This document shows, piece after piece, positions 42,557 through 55,600 of a stretch of DNA of 64,000 bases. The notes below the pieces were generated by a model. That model did no database searches. It was not told the origin of the DNA and saw nothing but the letters and a program-made list of their open reading frames with translations. Origin of the DNA: Anaerolineae bacterium (GTDB taxonomy: Bacteria > Chloroflexota > Anaerolineae > Anaerolineales > Villigracilaceae); the NCBI GenBank assembly GCA_003130845.1, contig QEXW01000080.1, positions 62,001 to 126,000 of the forward strand, written 5' to 3'. A program made the position numbers and the translations under genes. Position 1 is the first letter of the stretch. The number at the start of each line of letters is the position of its first letter.

Positions 42557-45049
42557 TCACCGTACCACACCGGTTAAACGCGGGAACCAGTACCACAGCA
42601 AATCGGCAGCGGGCTTGCCACGCACCGAGGACGATTTATCGCGCAAAGGTACAGGCGGGTAGTACCCCCGGCTAACCAACCCACCAACCCAATCACGCTG
42701 ATTGACCGCCTGCAAAACGGCTTGATACAGGTCGGCCTGTGTTTTCAAGTCGAGCAACGCCGAGGGTGTATCAGGAAACGGGCGTGCGAGCGCCGCCCAA
42801 TCCAAACAACCTGAACCACCCGCCGAAACACAGCCCCAGGCTGCACCCGTTGCCGAAGGATAGTCAATCGCCATCACAACGCCTTTGCCGGCTGCATTTA
42901 GAAAAGGCAAAAGCTCGTTATCCATACGGGCAAGGGCTGCTTCCGTCATAGTATCTACGGTTGCCCCAGCGCTGGCCGTCAGCGGCACAGACCAGAGCAA
43001 ATACACCGCATCCACTTGATTCACAAATGCCGGGGCTGGCAGGAGCACATCCCGATACGGATGCGCCCACAAGACTTGTCCACTAAAGCGCTGACGGACC
43101 TCCGTCAACAAACCGCGCCAGCGTGCTTCGGCATCGGCAGGCGTGCCAGCCGGCGCACCGTTCGGCAACAAGCCGCCCGGCAAGGCCGGCATCACGGCCT
43201 CGCCACCCAAAATCAGCGTCTGCGCTCCGGCTTGCTGGGCCAAATCGGCATGATAGAGCGCAAATGCGCGATAGCGGCTGAACCAGGTTTCCCACCATTC
43301 TGGGGTGCGCGGTGCGCGGAACCAAAAATCGGGCGTTGAAGGGAACAAGCGCGGCACAGCATAGAGTGCCACACTCAAATTTTGCGCTCGGCCATATTGC
43401 ACGGCTTGCACCACATCTCCCCATAACGGGTCTAGGCCGGGCGTCGGCGCAAAGGTGAGCGGATTGAAAGAGGTTGCCGTCCAGGTAGGAGTAAGAACCA
43501 GGGTATTCGCCCCCAAAGATTGCGCCGATTGTATGGCGGAAGGGAAAAGCCCTTGCCAAGAGGGATGATAGTTTGCTGAAAACTCTATGCCAGCCCAAAA
43601 ACCACCCTTACGCGGGTTGATAGGCACGGCGACCAAGGCGCCCGGTTCCGCTTCAGGCCACCAACTCCACGCTTTGACTGTATCTTTAATGTCCTGCCCG
43701 GTGACACTGGTCGTGACCACACGGCTATTGGCCTGTGAGCCTGAAGTCGCCACATCATCTGCCGAGCCGCATTGGTCGTTACGACAATAACGATAGTGAA
43801 ACGAGCCAATCATGTTAAGCGGGCTATACAGTTTATACACCCAACGATTGCCACCCAAGGGCCACATCGGAAAAGGTTCCATCCACCCAAAAGGATTAAA
43901 TTGAATGGAAATATTTTCGCCAGGGGGAGTGTTGGCCGGCACACTGACTTCAAACAAAATAGGAGCAGAATTGCCTGAAGCCCAGGTATAAATGGTGTCA
44001 TTCACCGTCACATCACTCGCTGGAACAATCAACTGCCGTAAGACAAAGCGGCCATCCTGACCATGTTCGGCGTTCCAAAAACCATCACCTAAGGTGTATT
44101 TATAGCGCACATCGGCCCCAACGGGTAAGGTCAGGGTAATGGCCTGGCGTGCATCATCCAGCGGCGAGAGAGTAGGCATGCGCGTTGCCACCGTACTCAC
44201 CCCGGCGTTCAAATCGGCAAAGGTATTGCCCAACTGCAAGAGATTACCCGCCAAGCGCACCGGCGCACCACGCACCGTATCGGCCGGAGTATTCACAATA
44301 AACGTCACCCGCACCGTCGGCAGCGATTGCACCGAAATCGGAGCGTTGGTGGTCAACCCCGCCGCTACTGCTGCCCCCTGCTGAAAGGTGCTGTGCATCC
44401 CATCAGGGGCATACGCCACCAAGTTGTGCGTACCAACCGGTAGGCCATGAATCAGGAACTGACCAAGCGAATCGGTCAAGGTGGAAATACCACCGGCGTT
44501 AACCAGCATGTTGACCACAGGACGACCCGTCCGAGTATCAATCACTGTACCGCTCAGGCTGCCCGTTTGCCCGCCAAAGGGCGTATCGCTCCAGGAGGCC
44601 ACGCGGTCTTCAACACCACCCGGCCCGGTAACGTGATAAAGCCGGTAGCGAACCACATTTCCATTTGCGGTATCTTCCAACGCCGTGAAGCCACCTTGCC
44701 GATAATAGCGGTATTTAATGACTGAATTTAATACCAGCGGCAATTTCAGGGTGTAACGTTGCGCATCCACCGCTGTCATTGGATACAAGGTCGGATTGAG
44801 CCCTAAACCGGTCACTTCATCCAACACACCGAGCACCAGCGTTTCACCAGGCGCCAGCGGTGCTGGCAAGAGCGCAGTAAACGTGATTTCGGCCAATGCC
44901 ACCGGAGTTGGGTTGCCATTCCCCCCTGGCACCGGGCTAGGCCCTGCCGGAAAACCCAAATCTACCAGAGACCAAGTACAAGCAAGGGTGGTCAACCCGA
45001 GGATGAGGAAAACCCACCAGCCAGGCCAAACAAAACGCAGTGATTTCAT
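42557..45049 (-). CDS. lipoprotein with carboxypeptidase-regulatory-like and glycosidase-like domains
   Basis: This 830-residue protein has a lipobox LTTLAC (Cys near residue 24). A first beta domain resembles starch-binding folds. A carboxypeptidase regulatory-like domain (GTVIDTRTGRPVVNMLVNAGG) follows at about 150-235, then two more beta-sandwich domains, and a TIM-barrel region from about residue 530 (SANYHPSWQGLFPSA, LGANTLVLTPTW) like GH13/GH113-type glycosidases. I could not place the catalytic acids. It would work on the outer surface on a polysaccharide. AGGAG precedes the ATG at 45049. It is translationally coupled to the MFS transporter. Confidence 0.7.
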   Translation of the reverse strand: MKSLRFVWPGWWVFLILGLTTLACTWSLVDLGFPAGPSPVPGGNGNPTPVALAEITFTALLPAPLAPGETLVLGVLDEVTGLGLNPTLYPMTAVDAQRYTLKLPLVLNSVIKYRYYRQGGFTALEDTANGNVVRYRLYHVTGPGGVEDRVASWSDTPFGGQTGSLSGTVIDTRTGRPVVNMLVNAGGISTLTDSLGQFLIHGLPVGTHNLVAYAPDGMHSTFQQGAAVAAGLTTNAPISVQSLPTVRVTFIVNTPADTVRGAPVRLAGNLLQLGNTFADLNAGVSTVATRMPTLSPLDDARQAITLTLPVGADVRYKYTLGDGFWNAEHGQDGRFVLRQLIVPASDVTVNDTIYTWASGNSAPILFEVSVPANTPPGENISIQFNPFGWMEPFPMWPLGGNRWVYKLYSPLNMIGSFHYRYCRNDQCGSADDVATSGSQANSRVVTTSVTGQDIKDTVKAWSWWPEAEPGALVAVPINPRKGGFWAGIEFSANYHPSWQGLFPSAIQSAQSLGANTLVLTPTWTATSFNPLTFAPTPGLDPLWGDVVQAVQYGRAQNLSVALYAVPRLFPSTPDFWFRAPRTPEWWETWFSRYRAFALYHADLAQQAGAQTLILGGEAVMPALPGGLLPNGAPAGTPADAEARWRGLLTEVRQRFSGQVLWAHPYRDVLLPAPAFVNQVDAVYLLWSVPLTASAGATVDTMTEAALARMDNELLPFLNAAGKGVVMAIDYPSATGAAWGCVSAGGSGCLDWAALARPFPDTPSALLDLKTQADLYQAVLQAVNQRDWVGGLVSRGYYPPVPLRDKSSSVRGKPAADLLWYWFPRLTGVVR

Positions 45050-45180
45050 GGAATACTCCTCTAGCAGGCCGCGACAGCCTTGCGAAATGTCATAATGCAA
45101 GCCTATCATACTCGCATATCGAACTTCTTGCAAAAACCCTACACAGCACAAATGTTTGATTGGCAACCCAATCCACAAGG

Positions 45181-45195
45181 TATAATCTGAACGAT
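45181..45195 (+). promoter_or_regulatory. -10 near the start of a LysM/M23 lipoprotein gene
   Basis: TATAAT at 45181-45186 is 9 bases before the ATG at 45196, with no SD. The transcript is probably leaderless or nearly so. Confidence 0.55.
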
Positions 45196-46821
45196 ATGGG
45201 TACTTTGCACCGCTTTTTGACTATCATACTCTTGGTAAGCCTACTGACTGCCTGTCGTGGCGACCCTATGCTGTGGGGCGCACCGTTCACTCCAACTCCA
45301 CCCCTGAACGGCCTGGCTCTTCCCCCCACGTACACACCATACCCTAGCCCAACACCTGGCCCCACGCCGCTGGTGGTCTTGCCTTTGCCCGGCAGCCCCA
45401 CCCCAGGCATGCCGCCCACCCGCGCCCTAAGCGGTGGCGGTGGCGAGACAGCCATTATCCCCCAGCAAACACCCACCGCCACTTTGCCGCCGGTCAACAC
45501 CGCCGGGCCAATGGATGTATACCGCAGCCAAGGCGGCGATACGCTCAATATTATCGCCAACCGGTTTGGGTTAGCCGCCAGCCAACTGATTGCCAGTATC
45601 ATCTTACCGCCGGCCGATGTCTTGTTGCCGGTCGGAACGCTGCTGTTGGTTCCCAAGCCCGACCCACAAGAAGTGCGCACGCCTGGCGAACGGCTAATCC
45701 CAGATAGTGAAATTGTGTATGGCCCCTCGACCATTGATTTTGATACCGCCGCCTACATTGCAGCAGAAAATGGATACTTAAGCCAATATAAAGAATACAC
45801 CCTGAGTAGGGGCTGGCTGACCGGCGCTGAAGCGATTGAGCGAATTGCGATTGAAAACTCCCTCAACCCGCGCATTTTGCTGGCCATCATCGAATGGGAG
45901 AGCCACTGGGTGCGTGGAAGCCCTCAACACCTAGCAGCAGAAGATTATCCGCTCGGCTACATTGACTATCACTATCGCGGTTTGTTCCGGCAATTGATGT
46001 GGGCCGCAGGAACCCTTTCAGAGGGTTACTATGGCTGGCGTTCTGGCATGCTCACCACCATCACCTTTAAGGATGGCTCAACCATCCGCCTTAACCCCCA
46101 CCTAAACGCCGGTACTGCGGCTCTGCAATATTACTTTGCACAAACACACAGCCGCGCCGAATGGGAGCAGATTGTCTCCCCAACGGGGTTTGCCATGCTA
46201 TACGCTGAGATGTTTGGCTCTTACCTAGCACGTGCCCAGGCTTTCGAGCCGACCCTGCCAGACGGTCTGCGGCAGCCGGAACTCAGTCTGCCCTTTGAAC
46301 GCGGCAAAATCTGGGCTTTCACCGGGGGGCCGCATTCGGCTTGGGAGCGACGCGGCGCCTTGGCGGCGCTCGACTTTGCCCCCGGTTCCACCGTCGGCGG
46401 TTGCTCCAAATCGGATTTGTGGGTGCTGGCGCCTGCACCAGGCACCGTTGTCCGTGTTGAAGAAGGCGTGGTTGTCCTCGATTTGGATGGTGATGGCGAT
46501 GAACGTACAGGCTGGGCCATCTTGTTCTTGCACATCGCCACGCAAGGCCGTGCCAAACTCGGCGCTATGTTGCAAAGAGATGACAAAATCGGTTATCCCT
46601 CTTGTGAGGGCGGGGTGGCCACCGGCACGCACGTTCACATTGCCCGCAAATACAATGGCGAATGGATTTTAGCCGATGGCCCCATCCCCTTTGACTTGGA
46701 GGGTTGGATTTCGCGCAACGGCGAGGCACCCTATAAAGGCACCCTGACCAAAGGCGATACAGTGATTGAAGCCAGCACCAGCGGCAGTTTTGAGACGCGC
46801 ATCATTCGAGAGAAAAAATAA
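45196..46821 (+). CDS. lipoprotein: LysM, lysozyme-like and M23 peptidase domains
   Basis: This 541-residue lipoprotein has lipobox LLTAC (Cys near residue 18), a Pro/Thr linker, a LysM-like unit near 110-155 (GGDTLNIIANRFG), a middle helical domain (about 180-350) resembling lytic transglycosylases with Glu in IIEWESHW, and a C-terminal M23-type domain with His and Asp in GGPHSAW and ALDFAP, plus THVHIA. It may cleave both glycan and peptide bonds of peptidoglycan. The next gene is a diverged tandem copy, 17 bases downstream. Confidence 0.75.
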   Translation: MGTLHRFLTIILLVSLLTACRGDPMLWGAPFTPTPPLNGLALPPTYTPYPSPTPGPTPLVVLPLPGSPTPGMPPTRALSGGGGETAIIPQQTPTATLPPVNTAGPMDVYRSQGGDTLNIIANRFGLAASQLIASIILPPADVLLPVGTLLLVPKPDPQEVRTPGERLIPDSEIVYGPSTIDFDTAAYIAAENGYLSQYKEYTLSRGWLTGAEAIERIAIENSLNPRILLAIIEWESHWVRGSPQHLAAEDYPLGYIDYHYRGLFRQLMWAAGTLSEGYYGWRSGMLTTITFKDGSTIRLNPHLNAGTAALQYYFAQTHSRAEWEQIVSPTGFAMLYAEMFGSYLARAQAFEPTLPDGLRQPELSLPFERGKIWAFTGGPHSAWERRGALAALDFAPGSTVGGCSKSDLWVLAPAPGTVVRVEEGVVVLDLDGDGDERTGWAILFLHIATQGRAKLGAMLQRDDKIGYPSCEGGVATGTHVHIARKYNGEWILADGPIPFDLEGWISRNGEAPYKGTLTKGDTVIEASTSGSFETRIIREKK

Positions 46822-46838
46822 GTGAGCAGGTATCGTTC

Positions 46839-48311
46839 ATGGCAACTCGGCAAGTTCGGCTCATATACGCTGTACTGCTCCTGATGTTGGGCCTGGCCTC
46901 CTGCACCACTACGCCAGAGCAAGTGTTCTCAACGCCAGAAGTTGCTGGGTACGAGCAATTTCCTACCTCGGCCATCGCCTTTACGCCCTTACCCACCCGT
47001 CCACCCTACGAACCCGGTCAACTGGTAGATTATATTGCCCAAACCGGTGATACGCTGCCCGCCTTAGCAGCGCGTTTCAACACCACCGAAGCCGAAATCC
47101 GCGCCGCCAACCCCATCATCCCGCTCGATGCCAGCACCATGCCACCAGGGTTCCCCATGAAAATCCCTATCTACTATAAAGCCTTGTGGGGAACTCCCTA
47201 TCAAATTTTGCCCGATAGCCTGTTTGTCAATGGCCCGGCACAAATTGGCTTTGATGTGAGCGCCTTTGTCAACGCACAACCAGGCTGGCTAAAAAACTAC
47301 CGCGAGCCAATCGCCGATGGGATACGCTCTGGTGCAGAACTGGTGGAAATCGTCGCCACGAACTTCAGCGTTAGCCCGCGTTTGCTGCTGGCCCTGTTGG
47401 ATTACTACGCCGGCGCGCTGAGCAAGCCAGAAATGCCAGAAGATACCTCGTATGTGTTGAACTACTACAATCCATCTTACCGCGGCGTTTACCTACAATT
47501 GATTCATACAGCCAACACGCTCAACAATGGCTACTATGCTTGGCGGCGCGGCACATTACTGGAGTTTGAAACGCCCGATGGCCGCCTGTATCGCCCGGAC
47601 CCTTGGCAAAATGCGGCTACGGTTGCCATTCAGTATACTTTTTCGCGCCTGCACTCGCCGCCACTCTTTGAACAAATGATTGGCCCTGGCGGGTTGGCGG
47701 AAACGTATGCTCGGTTGTTCGGCGATCCCTGGCAAAACGTTCAGCCGCACATCCCAGGCAGCCTGAAGCAGCCGGCCCTGATATTACCCTTTGAAAGCGG
47801 CAAAGCCTGGAACTACACCGGCGGCCCCCATACCGGCTGGGGCAAAGGCGAACCGTATGCCGCCATTGATTTTGCACCAACCGGCGTTTCAGAGTGCAAC
47901 GCTACCGGGGAATGGGTCACCGCGATGGCGGATGGTGTAGTCGCGCGCTCTCAACATGGTCAGATTTTGCTCGATTTAGACGGAGATGGAGACGAGCGCA
48001 CCGGTTGGGTGATATTCTACCTGCACCTCGCCACCGAAAACCGCCCCTCGGCAGGCACAACCTTTAAGCAGGGTGACCGTTTGGGGCATGCCTCCTGTGA
48101 AGGCGGCGAATCGACCGGCACGCACGTTCACATCGCCCGTAAATACAATGGCGAATGGATTCTGGCCGATAGCCCCATCCCTTTCGAGATGGAAGGCTGG
48201 GTGGTGCACAATGGCACTGTTCCTTACAAAGGCACACTCACCCGCTTTTCTCAAACCGTCACCGCTTCGAGCCAATCAGAAGCCAAAAGTGTTATCAAAC
48301 GGGAGGAATAA
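46839..48311 (+). CDS. lipoprotein: LysM, degenerate lysozyme-like and M23 peptidase domains
   Basis: This 490-residue paralogue of the preceding gene has lipobox GLASC (Cys near 23), a LysM-like unit (QTGDTLPALAARF, about 68-115), a middle helical domain and a C-terminal M23 domain with GGPHTGW, AIDFAP and THVHIA. In the middle domain the EWES of the upstream copy is replaced by DYYAG, so the putative glycan-cleaving Glu is lost. The peptidase residues remain. The pair looks like a duplication with division of labour. Confidence 0.75.
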   Translation: MATRQVRLIYAVLLLMLGLASCTTTPEQVFSTPEVAGYEQFPTSAIAFTPLPTRPPYEPGQLVDYIAQTGDTLPALAARFNTTEAEIRAANPIIPLDASTMPPGFPMKIPIYYKALWGTPYQILPDSLFVNGPAQIGFDVSAFVNAQPGWLKNYREPIADGIRSGAELVEIVATNFSVSPRLLLALLDYYAGALSKPEMPEDTSYVLNYYNPSYRGVYLQLIHTANTLNNGYYAWRRGTLLEFETPDGRLYRPDPWQNAATVAIQYTFSRLHSPPLFEQMIGPGGLAETYARLFGDPWQNVQPHIPGSLKQPALILPFESGKAWNYTGGPHTGWGKGEPYAAIDFAPTGVSECNATGEWVTAMADGVVARSQHGQILLDLDGDGDERTGWVIFYLHLATENRPSAGTTFKQGDRLGHASCEGGESTGTHVHIARKYNGEWILADSPIPFEMEGWVVHNGTVPYKGTLTRFSQTVTASSQSEAKSVIKREE

Positions 48312-48375
48312 CCCCTTTCCTCTACGACAAGATAAAACGTCAAACAAAAGGTTGAGGTACCACAACCGGGTTTCA

Positions 48376-48390
48376 TGCTAAAATAATTGC
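48376..48390 (+). promoter_or_regulatory. extended -10 of a leaderless gene
   Basis: TGCTAAAAT (48376-48384) ends 6 bases before the ATG at 48391; no SD. The same spacing is seen at the rlmI/pabBC promoters. Confidence 0.6.
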
Positions 48391-48852
48391 ATGAACAAAT
48401 CTATGCCGCCGAAAATTAGCCCAAACGCCCCCCTGCCCCGGCCTACCCACCCCTCCTATCGCAAACATCAGCGCGAGTTCACGCGGCAGATTATCCTGCC
48501 CATTCTGCTGGTTACGCTGTTGGGCCTCGGGTTTGCCGGCATAGCCATTTACGGCGCCGTTGTTAACCATGCCGGGGTCAGCCTATGGGCCGATATTGCC
48601 CTGATTTGGCTGATACTTCCTACGATGGTCATTGCGCTGATTATCCTGGTACTGACCATTGGGGTGGTTTACGCGCTCGCAAAATTACTCGGCATTGCAC
48701 CGCGCTACACAGGATTGGTGCAGCTCTATGCGCTGTGGCTGAATGCGGAAATCGTGCGTTGGACAGAAAAAATCGTTCAACCCGTGCTTAACTTCAAGGC
48801 CTGGTTAGGCCTTCTCTCCGATGCCCTAACCGGCACAAAACGCAAGGGATAA
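48391..48852 (+). CDS. small two-helix membrane protein
   Basis: This 153-residue protein has a Pro-rich N-terminus, two hydrophobic helices (about 35-58 and 68-95) and an amphipathic C-terminal part that resembles the membrane-binding stretch of phage-holin-like or YtxH-neighbour proteins. I do not recognise the family. It precedes, by 4 bases, a 75-residue YtxH-like protein, so the two are an operon. Confidence 0.7.
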   Translation: MNKSMPPKISPNAPLPRPTHPSYRKHQREFTRQIILPILLVTLLGLGFAGIAIYGAVVNHAGVSLWADIALIWLILPTMVIALIILVLTIGVVYALAKLLGIAPRYTGLVQLYALWLNAEIVRWTEKIVQPVLNFKAWLGLLSDALTGTKRKG

Positions 48853-48856
48853 TCGT

Positions 48857-49084
48857 ATGAGCCCCAAAGAAGAACTTGCAGTACGCAAAGCAAATTCCAG
48901 TAAAACACTGCTCGCCGGCGCCCTGGTCGGGGCGGGAGCAGGTTTGGTTGCCGCCATCTTGCTGCGCCGCCGCGCCGAACGAAGCGGACGTGAAAGCACG
49001 CTCACCCTCACCGAAGGCATTAAACTCGGCTTGCTTGTTTTTGGCCTGTTCCGTGCCATTTCGGCGCTGGGAGATGACGATTGA
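48857..49084 (+). CDS. small Gly/Ala-rich membrane protein
   Basis: This 75-residue protein has one Gly/Ala-rich helix (LLAGALVGAGAGLVAAILL, near 19-37) and a second hydrophobic stretch (KLGLLVFGLFRAISAL). It resembles YtxH-type or similar small envelope proteins with GxxxG helices. No function can be given. GGGATAATCGTATG at the start lacks a good SD, so it probably depends on translational coupling with the previous gene. A terminator follows. Confidence 0.65.
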   Translation: MSPKEELAVRKANSSKTLLAGALVGAGAGLVAAILLRRRAERSGRESTLTLTEGIKLGLLVFGLFRAISALGDDD

Positions 49085-49151
49085 GACGGGGTTGACCCAC
49101 TCGATGACACCCCGCCGGAAGCAGATGGTTTAATTCGTCCTTCTTTCGGCC

Positions 49152-49186
49152 AAAAAAAGCCCCGGATAGCACGCCGGGGCTTTTTG
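49152..49186 (+). terminator. bidirectional intrinsic terminator
   Basis: GCCCCGG (49159-49165) pairs with CCGGGGC (49174-49180), flanked by A7 upstream and T5 downstream. Confidence 0.88.
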
Positions 49187-49267
49187 AGTATACTTCAATC
49201 CACAGCCCCTCACCCCTTTTGCATTACACTCACGTATAATACAATTGTCTGACAACAGGAGGCCACC

Positions 49268-52551
<3,284 letters not shown>

Positions 52552-52670
52552 CACGCAAAGTCATCAATTTTGAAAGGCACACCGAGAATGTTGCAGAATT
52601 CAACCAATCGGCATGCTATCCTATTACCAAATTTTTAGCAAAATGTGCGAACTTGTTGCAAGGAGTGGCC
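52552..52670 (+). promoter_or_regulatory. control region of the WYL-cas3 operon
   Basis: Contains TGTTGCAGAATTCAAC (52589-52604), a second TGTTGCA (52654-52660) that runs directly into the SD AAGGAG (52660-52665), and a possible extended -10 TGCTATCCT (52614-52622). If that -10 is right, the first site covers the -35 region. Confidence 0.45.
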
Positions 52671-55600
52671 ATGAGCGGCTCAAATAAAGCAGAACGTCTG
52701 ACCGAACTGAAGCGCTTGTATATTCAGCGCGCCTGGAGCGATGCTGAACTGGCGGAGAAACTGGAGACGAGGCGCGAGACCATCTTCCGCGACCGTCGCG
52801 ACTTGGAGGCCGAGGGTTACCCTTTTGTGCAAGTCGAACATGGGCGCTGGAAGATTGACCGAACGCGCCTGATTTCCGAGATCAAAGTGAGCCTGCACGA
52901 GGCGCTGACGCTCTATTTGGCGGCGCGCAAAACCGCGCGGCAGACGCGCTTTCGCCACCCGCACGCAGCCAGCGGCGTGGAGAAACTGGCCGCCGTCCTG
53001 CATCAGCCAATGGCTGAACGCTTGCTCAAAACGGCAGAACGACTCTCCAAGCAAAGCGAAGACCCTCACAAGGTCAAGATTCTGGAGTCCGTCACACAAG
53101 GCTGGGTGGAACAGCGCAAGGTGCGCATCGAGTATCAGCGGCTCGGACAGGAAGGCCTGACCCGCCACACGATTAACCCCTATCTCATCGAACCATCCAT
53201 CTGGAGCGATAGCATCTACGTCATCGCGCAGAGCGATTTTGACGACAACATCTATGCCTTCAAAATCGAGCGCATTCTGCACGCCTTTGTGACGAGCGAA
53301 ACCTTTGAGATTCCCACCGCGTTTGACGATGACCGCCTGCTCAAACATGCCTGGGGCATCTGGTATGCCGCCCGCCCGCCCGTAACGGTGAAACTGCGCT
53401 TCTTCCCGAACCCCGCCGTGATTCAACGCCTGGAGGAAAGCGTTTGGCATCCGCTGGAACGGATTGAGCCAACCGAAGACGGCGGGCGCATTTGGAGCGT
53501 GGACATCGCCGAATGGCGCGAGATGCTGCCCTGGATTCGCGGCTGGGGCGCGGATTGCGAGGTGTTGGCACCGAAAGAACTGCGCGAGGCACTGGAGAAG
53601 GAGGTGAAGAAGATGGCGCGGGTGTATGGGGTGGGAAGTCTCAGCGAGCCAAAGACGCGCTTTTTTGCCCATCGGCGCGATGGGGAAGACCGTGAATATT
53701 GGCAGCCGCTGATTGACCATTTGCGAAAAACCGCTGAAATGGCGCGTGACTTTGGCGCGGACGCCAATGTGGCGGAACTGGCATACATCGCAGGGATGAT
53801 TCACGACTTGGGCAAATACTCCCTTGAGTTTCAAAAGCGGCTGGAAGGCGGTCCGCGCGTGGACCATTCGACGGCTGGAGCGAAGGAACTCAAGAAATTG
53901 CTTGAAGGCACGCCACAGGAAGCCCTTGCTACCCTGCTCGCCTATCCCATCATGGGACATCACGCAGGCTTGCCCGATTATGGAAGCGAAATTGATTTGG
54001 AAGGCAGCACCGTCTGTGGGCGGTTGAAAAATCGCATTCCTGATTACAGTGAATACAAAAGCGAATTAGATTTATCCGCTTTGCCTTTTCCAAAGCATCT
54101 CCCCGTTCGTCCCTTGCGCCTGCCAATCATTCCTGAAAAACCGCCAAAGGATTATTTTGGGTTTTCGCTTTCCTTCCTGACGCGCATGATTTATTCGGCG
54201 TTGGTGGACGCGGACTTTCAGGAAACCGAGACCTACATGAAAGGCGCAAAACCGCGCGGCGGACATGACGACATCCCCACCCTGCGCGAAAAATTGGACG
54301 CGCACCTGAAGCAGTTTGAAAACCCGACCAGCGACATCAACCGCAAGCGCAATGAGATACTTCACGCCTGCATCGAAAAAGGCAAAAGCGAAACCCCTGG
54401 CTTCTTCTCGCTCACCGTCCCCACAGGCGGCGGCAAGACGCTGGCTTCGATGGCGTTCGCGCTCCATCACGCCGCCGCGCATGGGCTGAAGCGCGTCATT
54501 TACGTCATCCCTTTCACCACCATCATCGAACAGAACGCCAAAGTGTTCAAAAACATTTTTGGCGAAGAGCCTGTACTGGAACATCACTCCAACTTCGATT
54601 GGGAAGGCAAAAAGAAGGACAATCCCGACGACCGCACCAACAGCGCGCTTGCCAAACTCAAACTGGCGGCGGAGAACTGGGATATTCCCATCGTGGTCAC
54701 AACCAACGTGCAGTTTTTTGAATCGCTGTTTGCCAATCGGTCATCGCGCTGCCGCAAACTGCACAACATCGCCAAAAGCGTGATTATCTTCGACGAAGCC
54801 CAAATGCTGCCGCGCGAGTACATGCGCCCCGCGATGGCGGCGGTGTGGGAATTGGTGACCAACTACGGGGCGAGCGCGGTATTTTGCACCGCCACCCAGC
54901 CTGGACTGGAACGCTTCCTGCCCCAAGAGACGAAAGTGACAGAACTCGCGCCTAATCCGCAGGAATTGTTCGACTTCTACAAACGCGTAGAAGTGAAGCA
55001 TTTAGGAACGCTGAACGATGAAGACCTGCTTGCCCGCCTGAACGCGCATGAGCAAGCCCTGTGCATCGTCAACACCCGCCGCCACGCCAGCGGACTTTAT
55101 AGCGGCTTGCACGGCGAGGGGAATTACCATCTTTCGACGCTGATGTGTCCCGCGCACCGCCGCGCCAAACTTGAGGAAATCAAGGGACGGTTAGCGGGCG
55201 GGCAGCCCTGCCGTGTGGTCTCGACGACGGTGATGGAAGCGGGCATTGACCTGGATTTTCCCGTCGGCTACCGCGCCCTTTCGGGGTTGGATTCTATCAA
55301 TCAGGCAGCGGGGCGCGTCAACCGTGAGATGAAGCGCGGCGTGAGCGAGATGTTCGTCTTCGAGCCAAAGTCGGAGTTCATCAAGAAAACGCCGTCATTC
55401 CTGAAACAAACGGCGGAAGTTGCGCGCATGGTCTTGCGCGACCACGCCGCAGCGCCGATTTCCATCCCCGCCATTCAGGCGTTCTTCGGGCAGTTGTATA
55501 ACCTGCAAGACCCGCAGGCGTTCGATTTCAAGCGCATCATGGACTGCTTCGACAGCGCCGAAGGCAAATTCAGTTTCGAGAAGGCGGCGCGGGAGTTTCA

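Noticed and set aside
52680-53963. 427-codon open frame on the minus strand opposite the WYL-Cas3 gene
   Set aside because: It is antisense to conserved domains, has no ribosome site and its translation has no recognisable family; it is a by-product of codon bias.
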